The notes: generated from the sequence alone by a model not told the origin. Shown: positions 1 through 9,195, counted from the stretch's first letter. The stretch is 55,090 nucleotides of DNA from Clostridium celatum DSM 1785 (GCF_000320405.1 NZ_KB291697.1:46706-101795), one strand, 5' to 3'. Translations and numbers: made by a program.

Positions 1-60
1 TGGCAGCTCGTTGGGCTCATAACCCAAAGGTCACAGGTTCGAGTCCTGTCCCCGCTACCA
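1..60 (+). tRNA. initiator tRNA-fMet (CAT), 5' end cut by window edge
   Basis: The 3' three-quarters of a tRNA is visible. The anticodon stem TTGGG/CCCAA encloses loop CTCATAA (anticodon CAT), the T arm ACAGG-TTCGAGT-CCTGT follows, and an encoded CCA ends the gene at position 60. The D-arm remnant GGCAGCTCG and the run of three G:C pairs at the base of the anticodon loop are hallmarks of the initiator rather than the elongator Met tRNA. The first roughly 17 bases lie outside the window, so the C1 mismatch expected of initiators cannot be checked. Confidence 0.9.
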
Positions 61-97
61 AAAATAAATCTTATATTATATAAGATTTATTTTTTTG
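61..97 (+). terminator. intrinsic terminator after tRNA-fMet
   Basis: A perfect 15-bp inverted repeat (61-75 with 79-93) has a 3-nt loop and runs into T residues. It starts directly after the tRNA CCA end, so it closes the tRNA transcript. Confidence 0.85.
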
Positions 98-160
98 TAT
101 AAATTTAAACTTTTATTGTTTTAACGACTAATTACATAACATATAATAAGGAGATAAATT

Positions 161-1024
161 ATGAGAATAATATCTGAAAATAATGTATGTGAAAATAGAC
201 CATACGTTAATTTAAAAAAATTATCAGTAAAGACCTCTCTAAGAGTAGCCTCTATTGATGAACTTGGATTTAAAGGTACTTATATAATAAATCAATATAC
301 ACAATCATTATGTAAAAATGAAAATTATACTTCCCAATATAGTAATGGAATTGAAAAAGTAACTTTCTATACATCTGATTTAAATGAGATGTTATTAGTT
401 GACATTAATTACTCATTTAAAACTGGTGCTAGTTATTCTAAATTTAAGGTTTATTTAATTTTAAATAATATCAAATATGCTCTTCCTTTTAATTACTTTG
501 AAGATATCTATAGAAATTGTATGGATATATTAGCTAAAGAAGTAAATGATAATGAAGAAATAAATTATATAAAAGAAAGCTTTAATAACTTAAAAAAAAA
601 GAAATATCAGTAGATATTAATTTAAATTTAGAAAGACTTAAAGAATTTAAAGATAAAGTAGATTTTAAAAGAAATGTTCGTTATTTTGTAATTAATAATA
701 TAGCATCATCTATATCTAAATATGATATAAAAAATAAAACTAATAAAATAAAAGTTACTGATAAAGTAATAAGTGTTAAGACATAATTACAAAACTAGAC
801 TTTATGAGTTTATAAACCCTACTGATAATACCAATATGGTATCTTTAAAAGAAACTGATATTATTTGTGATTTAGGTGATGAAAATACTTTCCCAACTGT
901 TAATATATATACTAGCTATGGACTTGGAAAATTATTAGACATAAAAAATAATGTTGTTCCATCAACTAATACACTATCATTATTTGCTAATTTATTAGAC
1001 TTAGGATTAAATGTCTTAAACTAA
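161..1024 (+). pseudogene. unknown protein gene broken by two compensating frameshifts
   Basis: A good ribosome binding site (AAGGAG) precedes ATG at 161. The first frame runs 150 codons to a stop at 611-613, just after an A9 run (592-600). Coding-like sequence continues without a gap in the next frame (about 602-783, reading KEISVDINLNLERLKEF). It then returns to the first frame near 773 and runs to the stop at 1022-1024. Joined, the product would be about 285 residues, lysine- and asparagine-rich, with no signal peptide or membrane segment. I recognise no family. The break could be a real decay event, an A-tract slip or an assembly indel. The 773 start is a GTG with no obvious binding site, so the third piece is unlikely to be a separate gene. 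Confidence 0.6.
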
Positions 1025-1027
1025 GAA

Positions 1028-1070
1028 AAGGTATGTATCAAAATAAACTTTGATACATACCTTCTTATTT
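1028..1070. terminator. bidirectional terminator between convergent genes
   Basis: A perfect 15-bp stem (1028-1042 with 1049-1063) with a 6-nt loop is flanked by A residues on the left and T-rich sequence on the right. It sits between the plus-strand broken gene and the minus-strand LPXTG fragment, so it can serve both. Confidence 0.75.
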
Positions 1071-1085
1071 ATTTAATATATTTTT

Positions 1086-1898
1086 TTACTTACGTTTTCT
1101 AATTTTTATTCCTGCACCAATCATAACTATAGCTGCAACTAATATTGGCATGCTTGCTCTTCCACCTGTATTAGGAAGCTTATGATTATTATTTTGTTTT
1201 TCACTTGGATTAGGTTTTACATCTACTGAACCATCATCCTCATTATTTTTATCATCTGAGTCATTGCCTCCATCATTTTTATCATCAGAATCCCCTGGGT
1301 TTTCTGGATTTTCGATATCAGCTTCTGTTACAGTTATTTCCCAAGTTACTGTTGCCGAACCTGAATTTATATCTGCTGTAACTATAGTAGTTCCTGGAGA
1401 TTTAGCTATTGCTTTTCCATCAACTACAGTAACAATACTATTAGCTGCTGAAACAAAATCTACTGACTTAATAACAGCATCTTCTGGATTAACTGTAAAT
1501 TCTAATTCTTGCTCCTCTCCAACCTTCATTTCGTAGTCTTCATTATTTGTAGTTGCACTTTCTACTTGAATAACTACTCCATCTTTTGTTACTTCCACAT
1601 AACAATATACATTAGCTTGTCCATTATCTACTGATGCTTTTATATAAGTTATTCCTGAATTAACAGCAGTAACTACACCATTTTCATCAACAGTTGCAAT
1701 ATCATCGCAGAATGATTTCCATGTAACTTTTCCTGTATAAGTTTCTGGGCTAAGTGTAACACTTAATTTATCACTTTCTCCAATCTCTAAAGAAAGATTT
1801 CCCTTATCCAATGAAACAGATTCTAATCTAATCTCTAAATTATATCCAATATTATCTAATATATCATCTAATGTTCTACCTTCATAAGCTTCTTGTGC
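1086..1898 (-). pseudogene. out-of-frame C-terminal part of the S8 protease: Ig-like (Big_2) repeats and LPXTG anchor
   Basis: This open frame begins just after a stop at 1899-1901, with no ribosome binding site or convincing start codon. It encodes two Ig-like Big_2 modules (one with IATVDENGVVTAVNSG, a second about 90 residues later), a low-complexity Asp/Asn/Gly spacer, LPNTG, a hydrophobic segment and a KIRKRK tail: a classic sortase anchor. It lies in the -1 frame relative to the protease, which ends at 1868, and the two frames overlap for about 30 nt. A one-base change between 1868 and 1898 would join them into one wall-anchored protein of about 1,640 residues. By itself it cannot be exported because it has no signal peptide. 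I infer one original gene. Confidence 0.75.
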
Positions 1899-4800
1899 TT
1901 ACCTTCTGCCACTTGTTCATTGTATTGTCCAAAATTATATACAATATAGTCCATATCATATTGATTAACTACACCATCAAAGTTAAAATCTACTGGATTT
2001 ACCTTATAATCAACGTTTTGACCATAATACTTTTCAACTTCTAAAGCATCTAAGATATCTACCCATCCATCACCATTTACATCTCCTGCTGCAATATATC
2101 TATAGAATTCTGAACCTAATAAATAGTATACCTTTGAAACTGTTTCACCATCTATAGTTCTATATGGAATAAATCTTGCTTCTTTTCTGAAGTGTCCTGG
2201 AAGCGCACTAACTACCGTATACTCTTCTTCACTTACAGGAAGATTAACTGCTAAGTATATAGCCATAGTATCATCATATTCTACTTCATATTTATTTCCA
2301 TTGTTATCTTCAACCCATATATACTTATCTAAATCTTCAGTATAAGAACCTATTGTAAGTGCTTCACTAAATCCTTCGGCTAATTGACTTACAAATATTG
2401 TTGAAGTTGTTGGAACTATATCCACCCCTTCATAAGTTGAGTTAAAGGACATATCTGCATAATTTCCATCCTTATCTTTGATTTCTAAGCCTTCACATTG
2501 TATATATTCTCTATAGAATTCGCTTTCACTATCATAAGTTAATTTAAAATCTGCATCTATTATTCCATTAGTACCTGAAATATTAACTGCATTTCCATCT
2601 TTATCAATAACTGAAAGTTTTATCTTAAGAGCTTTAATAACTGTCCCAGTTATGCTCTTTTCTATATTTACAGTATAGTTATTTTCATCTAATATTTTTT
2701 GAAGCTCACTATTAACTCTTAAATCTAAAAGTTCAAAGCCTTTTGCATAAGATAAAGTCATATCAAAAGTGCTACCTTCAGATAAATTATGAGTTGTAAC
2801 TGTAGCTGTAATAGTATCATTTAATGACATTTCATCCTTACTTAATGTTACCCCTGTATATGGAGAACCTTCCTTAACAAAGAAGTATCTTGGTTGCTTA
2901 AATAAGTTTTGTGAGGTTGCTACATCTATCGGCATTGGTGAAAATTCATACACTTGTCCATACCTTAAATCTGATTTTTCTATACCAAATTTAAAATCTC
3001 CATTTTCACTTATAGGTAATGATAAATATGGCATTCCATTTACAAATCCACTTATTATTATATCAGAAGCATCTGTTTTATATCCCATTTGTTGAAGTTC
3101 ACTTATACTATTATCTGTAACATTGCCATGAATCCAGAAAACTTCATATTCTTGACCTAAATACTCTTCAGCAGTGTACATATCATCACTTATTTCATAT
3201 ACCCCACCTTCTTTTTCAAGTGTCATTTGAGCATCTTCATTATCTATTAGTATATTTTTCTCAACTACATATACATCATCCGTTTCCAAATCTTTTGCTA
3301 CAAATTCAATTATATATTTTCCGTCTTTTAATGATCTTGTAATATTTTCAGTTACTTTTCCATCTTCCATCGGGAAGTATGCTGCTCTAGAATTTAAAGC
3401 ATAAAAGCTAAAGCTTGAACCACCAGGTACGTTAGAAAAATCTGCTGTTCCTAAGTATCCAAATACTTCTTTAGTTTCATAATCCTTAACGTATAATGCT
3501 ACTGATTTTAAAGGAGAAGAAACTGATACTGTTGCAGTTGCTCCTAAAATCTTAGCAAAATGCATCATTTCTAAATCATTACTTACTGCTGGTCTTGAAA
3601 GTTCTATTGATTCAATTCCTGGTACTACATACGTTGAAGAAAAAGGAAGTACATACTCTTCAACTTCATCTGCTGAATTTGTTAATATTACATATCCTTC
3701 ATATCTTCCCACTTCTGCATCTTTTGGAAGATTTATAGTTGCATCAAAATTAACAGACTCTCCAGCATTAACAACTATATTTTCTGGTACACTAACTGTC
3801 ACGTTATTTAATTCTGCATTTTGAGCTAATTCATCTTCACCTAAGTATCTTACTGTAACATTAAAGTTCTTGCTTTCAGTTCCATTATTATCTACTTGAA
3901 TTGGTAAAGATTTTTTAGAATCTTCATTGCCTTTTCTTATTCTGTCATAAGATAATGAACCTGTAATATAATCTATTTCTATTTTTTCTTCATTTTCATT
4001 TAAGCTATTAGTTGTATCTAATACCTTAACTGCAATATCAGAGTGAACTGCTTTGTAAGCATTTACTCTTCCTGCGCCCATTGCATTAATAGCATAATCA
4101 TCAGCTAATTCATCACATGTGTTCATCAATGCAACTTTAACATCTGAAGCTGATAATTCTGGATTATTTTGAAGCATAAGAGCTACAACACCAGCAACAT
4201 GAGGAGTTGCCATTGAAGTACCACTTATTCTTGAATATGCTGCACTATAATCAATCCCATCCTCTGGACTATTTATATATTCTGGATAAGTTGAGAATAT
4301 AGATACACCTGGTGCTACTACATCTGGTTTAATAGTTTCATCAGACGATGGCCCTCTTGAACTAAAATCAGCTAATAAATCAGCTTCTGTTGCAGTATAT
4401 CCATTAACTTCAAAGCTTAATTTAAATGGTTCTTCACTATCTGCAATAGCTTCTTTTAAAGCTTGTCCATCTTCCATTGTTATTCCAACACTATGAAGAG
4501 TATCTACTGCTTCACCTAAATAAACATTTAACTCTGCATTTTCAATATTATTAACTATAATTACAGCAACTGCTCCTGCATTTTTGGCATTTGTAAGCTT
4601 TTCAACGAAAGTAATTTCTCCTCTATCTATTAAAAGAACTTTTCCATTTATATCAAGTTCTTCAAGTTGATATTCGTAACCTAAGCCACCATAAACAACT
4701 TCAAACTCTTGATTTATAAATGTATTTAATCCTTCATAATTTTTACTAAGTAATCTACCACTAACAGAACTTCCATTTAAAAGAGAAACATCAAAAGTTT

Positions 4801-6010
4801 CTAATTTAATAGCTGTACTACTAGCTCCAACTGAAATAGCTAATGGTGATGTTCCTGGAGAACCTAAGGTAGAAAATTCTGGTCCTGCATTCCCATTAGC
4901 AACTACTGGAATTGTTCCTGCTAAAGCTGCATTATTACAAGCTACTGATGATGGATATAATGGATCAATAACAGATATTCCTAATGATAAGTTTATTACA
5001 TCCATTCCATCCTCTACAGCTTTTTCAATACCAGCTATTATATCTGAACTTGAGCCCATTCCATATGGTCCTAAAACTCTATATCCATATAAATCAACAT
5101 TTGGTGCTATACCAGTTACTGCAAATTCACTTTCTGTATTGCTTCCTGTTGCTGCTATAGTTCCTGATACGTGTGTACCATGAGATGTATAATAGCTACT
5201 TTCACCATAATATTCAACTTGTCCGCTATTTTTCCAATCATCATATGTTGTTTCCATAGGATCATTATCATCATCTACAAAATCATATCCACCTTTATAG
5301 TTAGCTTTAATATCTGGGTGATTATAATCAATCCCTGTATCTAATACACCAACTTTAATCCCTTCTCCAGTTATTCCTTCTGCTCTAAGCTTATCAACTC
5401 CAATTAAAGGAGTACTTGATACCATTCTTGAGCTTAAATCATAACTTTCTACTTCAGTAACAAGGCCTTCTGGTTCAGTCATAGCAACTTCATCTTTCCA
5501 AATTGCTTTAACTACACCACTCTCTAATAAAGCTTCAATATCTGTTCCTTTTACCTCTAGTGCTACTCCATTAAAAGTGTTATAGTATGAATGTTTTATT
5601 GAATAACTAGCACTTCTTTCTTTTGTCATAGATGCTAAAAATTCATTAAACTTTTGATGGTCATTATTAATTTCATTTTCTAATGAATATGTAGCTACTC
5701 CATTATTTTGTTCCATAGCTTCTATTAATGGTAAGGATTTGAATTGGATAATTACTGATTGATATTCGTCTGTAGTTATATCAACTCCATCCTTTATTGG
5801 ATTTTCCTCCAATTTAATCTCTAAAGAATTAGAATATAAACTTTCTTTTTCTGAATTTACTAATTCATTAAAAATATCCTTTAATTCCTCTCTTTTCGAA
5901 TTTGCTAATACATTACTAGGCATCATTGATGATACTATTAATGTTGCTGCTAATGAACCACTTGCAAGCCTTTTCCCCAAATTATTACTTGCTTTTTTGT
6001 TTTTTTTCAT
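1868..6010 (-). CDS. secreted subtilisin-like (S8) protease, lactocepin type, with dockerin-like end
   Basis: A signal peptide (residues 1-36, ending SNVLA) leads to an I9-type propeptide around 80-180. The S8 catalytic domain has Asp224 (GVLDTGID), His277 (SHGTHVSGT), oxyanion Asn around 372-374 and Ser599 (GTSMATPHVAG). A PA insert around 430-530 (LIDRGEITFVEKL) splits the domain, as in lactocepin/C5a-peptidase enzymes. Fn3/Ig-like modules follow, then a dockerin-like pair of calcium loops near the end (DVNGDGWVDILDA and DFNFDGVVNQYDM). It stops at 1868 with KHKKLMKVEH, while the anchor module lies in the next frame (1086-1898). As it stands the enzyme would be secreted and unanchored. The likely role is digestion of extracellular protein. 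Transcribed alone; ATG start with an upstream G-rich binding site. Confidence 0.9.
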   Translation of the reverse strand: MKKNKKASNNLGKRLASGSLAATLIVSSMMPSNVLANSKREELKDIFNELVNSEKESLYSNSLEIKLEENPIKDGVDITTDEYQSVIIQFKSLPLIEAMEQNNGVATYSLENEINNDHQKFNEFLASMTKERSASYSIKHSYYNTFNGVALEVKGTDIEALLESGVVKAIWKDEVAMTEPEGLVTEVESYDLSSRMVSSTPLIGVDKLRAEGITGEGIKVGVLDTGIDYNHPDIKANYKGGYDFVDDDNDPMETTYDDWKNSGQVEYYGESSYYTSHGTHVSGTIAATGSNTESEFAVTGIAPNVDLYGYRVLGPYGMGSSSDIIAGIEKAVEDGMDVINLSLGISVIDPLYPSSVACNNAALAGTIPVVANGNAGPEFSTLGSPGTSPLAISVGASSTAIKLETFDVSLLNGSSVSGRLLSKNYEGLNTFINQEFEVVYGGLGYEYQLEELDINGKVLLIDRGEITFVEKLTNAKNAGAVAVIIVNNIENAELNVYLGEAVDTLHSVGITMEDGQALKEAIADSEEPFKLSFEVNGYTATEADLLADFSSRGPSSDETIKPDVVAPGVSIFSTYPEYINSPEDGIDYSAAYSRISGTSMATPHVAGVVALMLQNNPELSASDVKVALMNTCDELADDYAINAMGAGRVNAYKAVHSDIAVKVLDTTNSLNENEEKIEIDYITGSLSYDRIRKGNEDSKKSLPIQVDNNGTESKNFNVTVRYLGEDELAQNAELNNVTVSVPENIVVNAGESVNFDATINLPKDAEVGRYEGYVILTNSADEVEEYVLPFSSTYVVPGIESIELSRPAVSNDLEMMHFAKILGATATVSVSSPLKSVALYVKDYETKEVFGYLGTADFSNVPGGSSFSFYALNSRAAYFPMEDGKVTENITRSLKDGKYIIEFVAKDLETDDVYVVEKNILIDNEDAQMTLEKEGGVYEISDDMYTAEEYLGQEYEVFWIHGNVTDNSISELQQMGYKTDASDIIISGFVNGMPYLSLPISENGDFKFGIEKSDLRYGQVYEFSPMPIDVATSQNLFKQPRYFFVKEGSPYTGVTLSKDEMSLNDTITATVTTHNLSEGSTFDMTLSYAKGFELLDLRVNSELQKILDENNYTVNIEKSITGTVIKALKIKLSVIDKDGNAVNISGTNGIIDADFKLTYDSESEFYREYIQCEGLEIKDKDGNYADMSFNSTYEGVDIVPTTSTIFVSQLAEGFSEALTIGSYTEDLDKYIWVEDNNGNKYEVEYDDTMAIYLAVNLPVSEEEYTVVSALPGHFRKEARFIPYRTIDGETVSKVYYLLGSEFYRYIAAGDVNGDGWVDILDALEVEKYYGQNVDYKVNPVDFNFDGVVNQYDMDYIVYNFGQYNEQVAEGKHKKLMKVEH

Positions 6011-6337
6011 TTTTTATCCCCCTTTTTATTCTATTTTTTACCATCTTTTAAAAGAATATCAATCTTTTTCCTCTTTGTCAATATTAACACTCTGCTATTT
6101 TATTATTTTATTTTTTATTAAATTATTACATTTTATCGTATATTATTTTCATTATATTAATATTATATATTTAATTTTATTGAAATAAAATTAAATATAT
6201 ATACAAAAAGCAATGTCAAAATATGACACTGCTTTAAATCTATAAATTAAATCTTAAATATTTTATTGCTTTTTTTATTAAATTCTCCTAAAAATATATT
6301 TTATTTTTATATTTTTATCGATATTTTTTACAAATAA
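6011..6337. other. intergenic region holding protease promoter and a minus-strand terminator
   Basis: These 327 bases are about 85% A+T. The hairpin at 6207-6218/6224-6235 (one mismatch) is followed on the minus strand by a T run, so it terminates the small gene at 6338. The rest should carry the protease promoter, but I could not pick a convincing -35/-10 pair. A plus-strand reading frame here is low-complexity and has no ribosome binding site. Confidence 0.5.
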
Positions 6338-6568
6338 TTATTTTATAATATGTGATAATGCTTCTTCTTTTGATGAAAAAATAAATTTTCCTATATTAGA
6401 TTCCTCTACTGAATATGCTCCATTCCAAAAATCACAACTATTATCGCTTATAAAAAATATTAATCTAATATTATCTTTTTCTAATACGTTTTTCACTGTT
6501 AGTTCTAATAAAGTTTTTCCATCTGCTTCTACTAAGTAATATTTATCTCCTACATTTATAGCTTTCAT
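6338..6568 (-). CDS. small protein of unknown function (76 aa)
   Basis: I do not recognise this protein. The start is set at ATG 6568 because AGAGGTGA lies five bases upstream. An in-frame GTG three codons earlier lies inside that binding site and is discarded. The product begins MKAINVGDKYYLVEADGK, is a compact beta-rich sequence without membrane segments, and ends in a helix (SSKEEALSHIIK) that looks like the tail of a small single-domain fold. It is flanked by its own terminator and stands alone. No role can be assigned. Confidence 0.6.
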   Translation of the reverse strand: MKAINVGDKYYLVEADGKTLLELTVKNVLEKDNIRLIFFISDNSCDFWNGAYSVEESNIGKFIFSSKEEALSHIIK

Positions 6569-6618
6569 TTTTATCACCTCTTTTCTCTACATACTTATAT
6601 TATTCAAATTATTAAAAT

Positions 6619-6665
6619 AGGGACAGTAAATAAATTGTTTTTTAACACATCTATTTACTGTCCCT
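6619..6665. repeat. 14-bp inverted repeat with GGGACAGT arms
   Basis: Arms 6619-6632 and 6652-6665 are perfect complements (AGGGACAGTAAATA) around a 19-nt loop. The hairpin lies between two minus-strand genes, with only a short T-rich tail. It may be the terminator of the gene at 6703 or a small mobile palindrome; GGGAC-type palindromes are often repeated in Firmicutes genomes, which cannot be tested in one window. Confidence 0.5.
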
Positions 6666-6702
6666 TTAAACTTTTTATTATATTTTCATATAAACATTTA
6701 TT

Positions 6703-7344
6703 TTACTGTCTATTAAAGTATTCTATACCATCACTAGGTTTAAAATATGTTCTTATGTATCCATCTGATGATACAAATACAATTTCATTTTTATTAACAT
6801 CATAATATATATCATCTCCATCTTCTGCTTCTATTTTATGTTTAGAAGATGATGAATTAATAACTTCATTTGCTCCTCTTAAGTATTCTTCTTTTGTGTC
6901 ATAATCAAACTCATTTCCATGTTTTACAAAATGCTCTTCCCACATAGTTTCATTTCTAAATTCAAGAGAAACATTAGTTTGTTCATTTCCAAAGCTTGTA
7001 CTTAAATCTTGCCAGTTAATTTCTATATTAAATATTTTACCTAAAAGTAAAACTAAAACTACTAATCCAGTTGCTATAATGCTTCTAAATGTTTTTTTAT
7101 TTCCACTTCTTTTATTATCATAGCTATGGCTTTTATAGTTATTATCTTTTTTAACATTACTTATATTATTAACTTTGTCATTATTATTAACTTTGTCATT
7201 ATTATTAACTTTACTATTTTTATTTTCTTTTCTACATTCACTACATCTTTTAGGTAGCTCTAATTTTTTCTCTTTAAAAAATTTAATTTCCGAATCTGAT
7301 AATACAAATTCTTTTCCACATTGCTTACATTGTTTCTTTATCAC
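6703..7344 (-). CDS. membrane-anchored zinc-ribbon protein with toxin-RNase-like C-terminal domain
   Basis: Three parts are visible. Residues 1-40 form a CxxC...CxxC zinc ribbon (Cys6, 9, 34, 37). Residues 41-85 are a polar linker containing hexapeptide repeats (KVNNND). A single membrane helix spans about 88-105. Residues 128-213 form a compact domain with HFVKHGNEF (His138, His142), EEYLRGAN, then DIYYDVNKNEIVFVSSDGYIRTYFKP. That pattern resembles the nuclease-type C-terminal modules of polymorphic toxins (BECR-like fold), but here it sits on a membrane protein with no immunity gene beside it, so a non-toxic or regulatory role is equally possible. The assignment of the last domain rests on my memory of the pattern and is weak. 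The ATG has a binding site (GGAG) upstream. Confidence 0.6.
   Translation of the reverse strand: MIKKQCKQCGKEFVLSDSEIKFFKEKKLELPKRCSECRKENKNSKVNNNDKVNNNDKVNNISNVKKDNNYKSHSYDNKRSGNKKTFRSIIATGLVVLVLLLGKIFNIEINWQDLSTSFGNEQTNVSLEFRNETMWEEHFVKHGNEFDYDTKEEYLRGANEVINSSSSKHKIEAEDGDDIYYDVNKNEIVFVSSDGYIRTYFKPSDGIEYFNRQ
7165..7212. repeat. 18-bp tandem repeat, 2.7 copies, inside coding sequence
   Basis: The 18-nt unit ATTATTAACTTTGTCATT occurs at 7165-7182 and 7183-7200, with a partial third copy to 7212. It encodes the hexapeptide repeat in the linker of the zinc-ribbon protein. The length is a multiple of three, so copy changes would keep the frame. Confidence 0.85.
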
Positions 7345-7471
7345 TGTTATCTCCTCTTAAATTTATTTAGTAACATAATTATATTAACATATAATTTGTA
7401 AAAACTCTATAAAGTAAATATTGTATATATATATTAACAAGAAATTTTCTCATAATATTATTTTTTATGTA

Positions 7472-7498
7472 ACATATTTGTTTTTCTCCCATAATATA
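7472..7498 (+). promoter_or_regulatory. SigK-like (late mother-cell) promoter
   Basis: AC at 7472-7473, a 16-nt spacer and CATAATATA at 7490-7498 fit the Bacillus SigK consensus AC-N16-CATANNNTA exactly. It lies about 45 nt upstream of the cysteine-rich gene, which then has the binding site AAAGGAG before its ATG. SigE shares a similar -10, so SigE cannot be excluded. Confidence 0.6.
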
Positions 7499-7543
7499 TA
7501 CTATAACTAATGATTAATAATAAAAAACAAAGGAGAAATAATT

Positions 7544-8125
7544 ATGTATAATGATTTTGAAAAAGTAGATTGTTCATGTATGGAATTCGTTGCTGTTGAC
7601 GATACTTGTGCTACTTCATTTAATAATACTGTTACCTTTTGCTGTTCAGCAAACTTACCAACTAACTTTCACCTTAATACACTTGCAACACCTACAATTT
7701 TATATGATTTAAGTGCTTTATTTTGCAAAATTGAACCATGTTGTAATGCAAGTTGTTGTAATAGATATAATATAAGAGTAGTAGGTTCTATTCCATTTAT
7801 TATAAATGCACCTATTCCAGTAGCTACTGCTGCATCTCAATGTACTACTCCAACAGGCTCTTCTATATATTTATCTGCTATATGTAATGCACCTGTAAAT
7901 AATGTTGTTGATAATGTATGCACTTATGAAGCAGCTATTGAAGCTTGTGCAATTTTAAGATTAAAATTAAGAAGCTGTAGTTGTGTACGTGCAACTGTTA
8001 ACACACCTACTAGAGATCAATGTTCAGTAAAATTCACTGGAACTTTTACATTTCCAAATACTTCTGATCCAGCAAGTGTAACTTGTTCTGCAGCTGGTGT
8101 AGTTGCAAGCGATAGTTCCCTATAA
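7544..8125 (+). CDS. cysteine-rich protein, candidate spore coat/exosporium component
   Basis: I do not recognise the family. The 193-residue product holds 18 cysteines, several in pairs (FCC, EPCC, ASCC, CSC), and is rich in Ala, Thr, Val and Asn with little charge. It has no signal peptide. This composition fits an insoluble, disulfide-linked shell protein made inside the mother cell. The upstream SigK-like promoter and monocistronic layout with its own terminator support a late sporulation role. The start is firm: AAAGGAG at about 7530 precedes the ATG. It does not match the Ena appendage or CotJ patterns I remember. The coat or exosporium assignment is inference from composition and promoter. 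Confidence 0.6.
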   Translation: MYNDFEKVDCSCMEFVAVDDTCATSFNNTVTFCCSANLPTNFHLNTLATPTILYDLSALFCKIEPCCNASCCNRYNIRVVGSIPFIINAPIPVATAASQCTTPTGSSIYLSAICNAPVNNVVDNVCTYEAAIEACAILRLKLRSCSCVRATVNTPTRDQCSVKFTGTFTFPNTSDPASVTCSAAGVVASDSSL

Positions 8126-8158
8126 TAGATTAATTATTTTTTAACTATAAATTTTTAA

Positions 8159-8217
8159 AAAGGAGTTATATAGGATTTAATAATTTAATTAAATCTTATC
8201 ATAGCTCCTTTCTTTAA
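8159..8217 (+). terminator. terminator of the cysteine-rich gene
   Basis: A long imperfect hairpin pairs AGGAGTTATATAGGATTTA (8161-8179) with the complementary stretch 8190-8209 through a few wobble or bulged bases, followed by a T-rich tail. Confidence 0.65.
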
Positions 8218-8379
8218 TTTTTAATAGCTTATACATATGTTTTATAAATAAACTATTTTCTTATTAATTACCATTTTTCTTTAAGTACTAGTATCTTTAT
8301 TTATATATATCAATATATTTTAAAACATAAAGTGTATCTCGCCATATATAATGACTGTATAACTAAGCACGTATTTATC

Positions 8380-9195
8380 TCACTCTTCAATAAAACTTAA
8401 CATTACCTCATTAAACTTATCTTTTTCATCATAAAAGACTCCATGACCACTATTTTTAAATTTTACTAGCTTAGAATCGTTAATAAGATTTTTTTGTGCT
8501 TCTGCTAAAGAAAATAAACATACTTGATCATGTATACCATGAATAATTAATGTTGGAACATCTATTTCTTTAATATCTTCAAACAACTTTTCTTCATTAA
8601 GCCAAGTATTAGCAACCTCTGCAGTAGCCCAACTTGCTGCTTGGAATCCTAATTGCAAAAACCATTCCATAAACCACTTACTATGTCTTTTATAAAAAAA
8701 TGTATCTCCAAAATCCTTTAACATTTTAGGTCTATCATTATATGTTCCTTTTATTATTTCCTCAACTGCTTCTCTTCTTAATCCATAAGGAAAATATGAA
8801 CGTTTAATTAAACTTGGTGCTGCTGCCCCACAAAGTATTAGTTTATCTACGCCTTTTCCTTTATGTCTTGCCATATATCTTATAGCTATAGCTCCTCCTG
8901 TAGAATGTCCTAATAATGTAAAATTACTTAACTCTAATTGATCTACTACAGCTTTAACATCATCACTTAATGTATCGTAATCATATCCACATGTAGGTCT
9001 ATCTGATTTACCAAAGCCTCTTTGATCTAAAGCAATACATCTAATTCCCTTTTGTATTAAATAATCATATTGATACTCAAATAGTTCATGGCTTCCTGGC
9101 CATCCATGTAAAAAGATAATTGTCTTATTTCCATTTTCATTAATATCTTCTACATATACTTTAATTTTCGACTCCACACTAATATAATAACCCAT
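8380..9195 (-). CDS. alpha/beta hydrolase
   Basis: A cytoplasmic serine hydrolase of 271 residues. The oxyanion region is HGWPGS (30-35), the nucleophile elbow is GHSTGG with Ser98, the acid is probably Asp223 (IHGIHDQV) and the base is His251 (SGHGVFYDE). This is the full alpha/beta fold with a helical cap between about 125 and 195, the arrangement seen in the esterase/non-heme haloperoxidase-like group. The natural substrate cannot be read from sequence. GGAGTG precedes the ATG. The gene stands alone, facing the cysteine-rich gene and about 180 bases downstream of the multicopper oxidase on the same strand, from which a strong terminator separates it. Confidence 0.85.
   Translation of the reverse strand: MGYYISVESKIKVYVEDINENGNKTIIFLHGWPGSHELFEYQYDYLIQKGIRCIALDQRGFGKSDRPTCGYDYDTLSDDVKAVVDQLELSNFTLLGHSTGGAIAIRYMARHKGKGVDKLILCGAAAPSLIKRSYFPYGLRREAVEEIIKGTYNDRPKMLKDFGDTFFYKRHSKWFMEWFLQLGFQAASWATAEVANTWLNEEKLFEDIKEIDVPTLIIHGIHDQVCLFSLAEAQKNLINDSKLVKFKNSGHGVFYDEKDKFNEVMLSFIEE

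Noticed and set aside
1868..1898. Programmed -1 frameshift in the protease
   Set aside because: No X-XXY-YYZ slippery heptamer or following stable structure is evident; a mutation or assembly indel is simpler.
5997..6188. Plus-strand frame of 63 codons rich in Phe, Tyr and Ile
   Set aside because: It lies over the protease start region, has no ribosome binding site and only low-complexity AT-rich composition.
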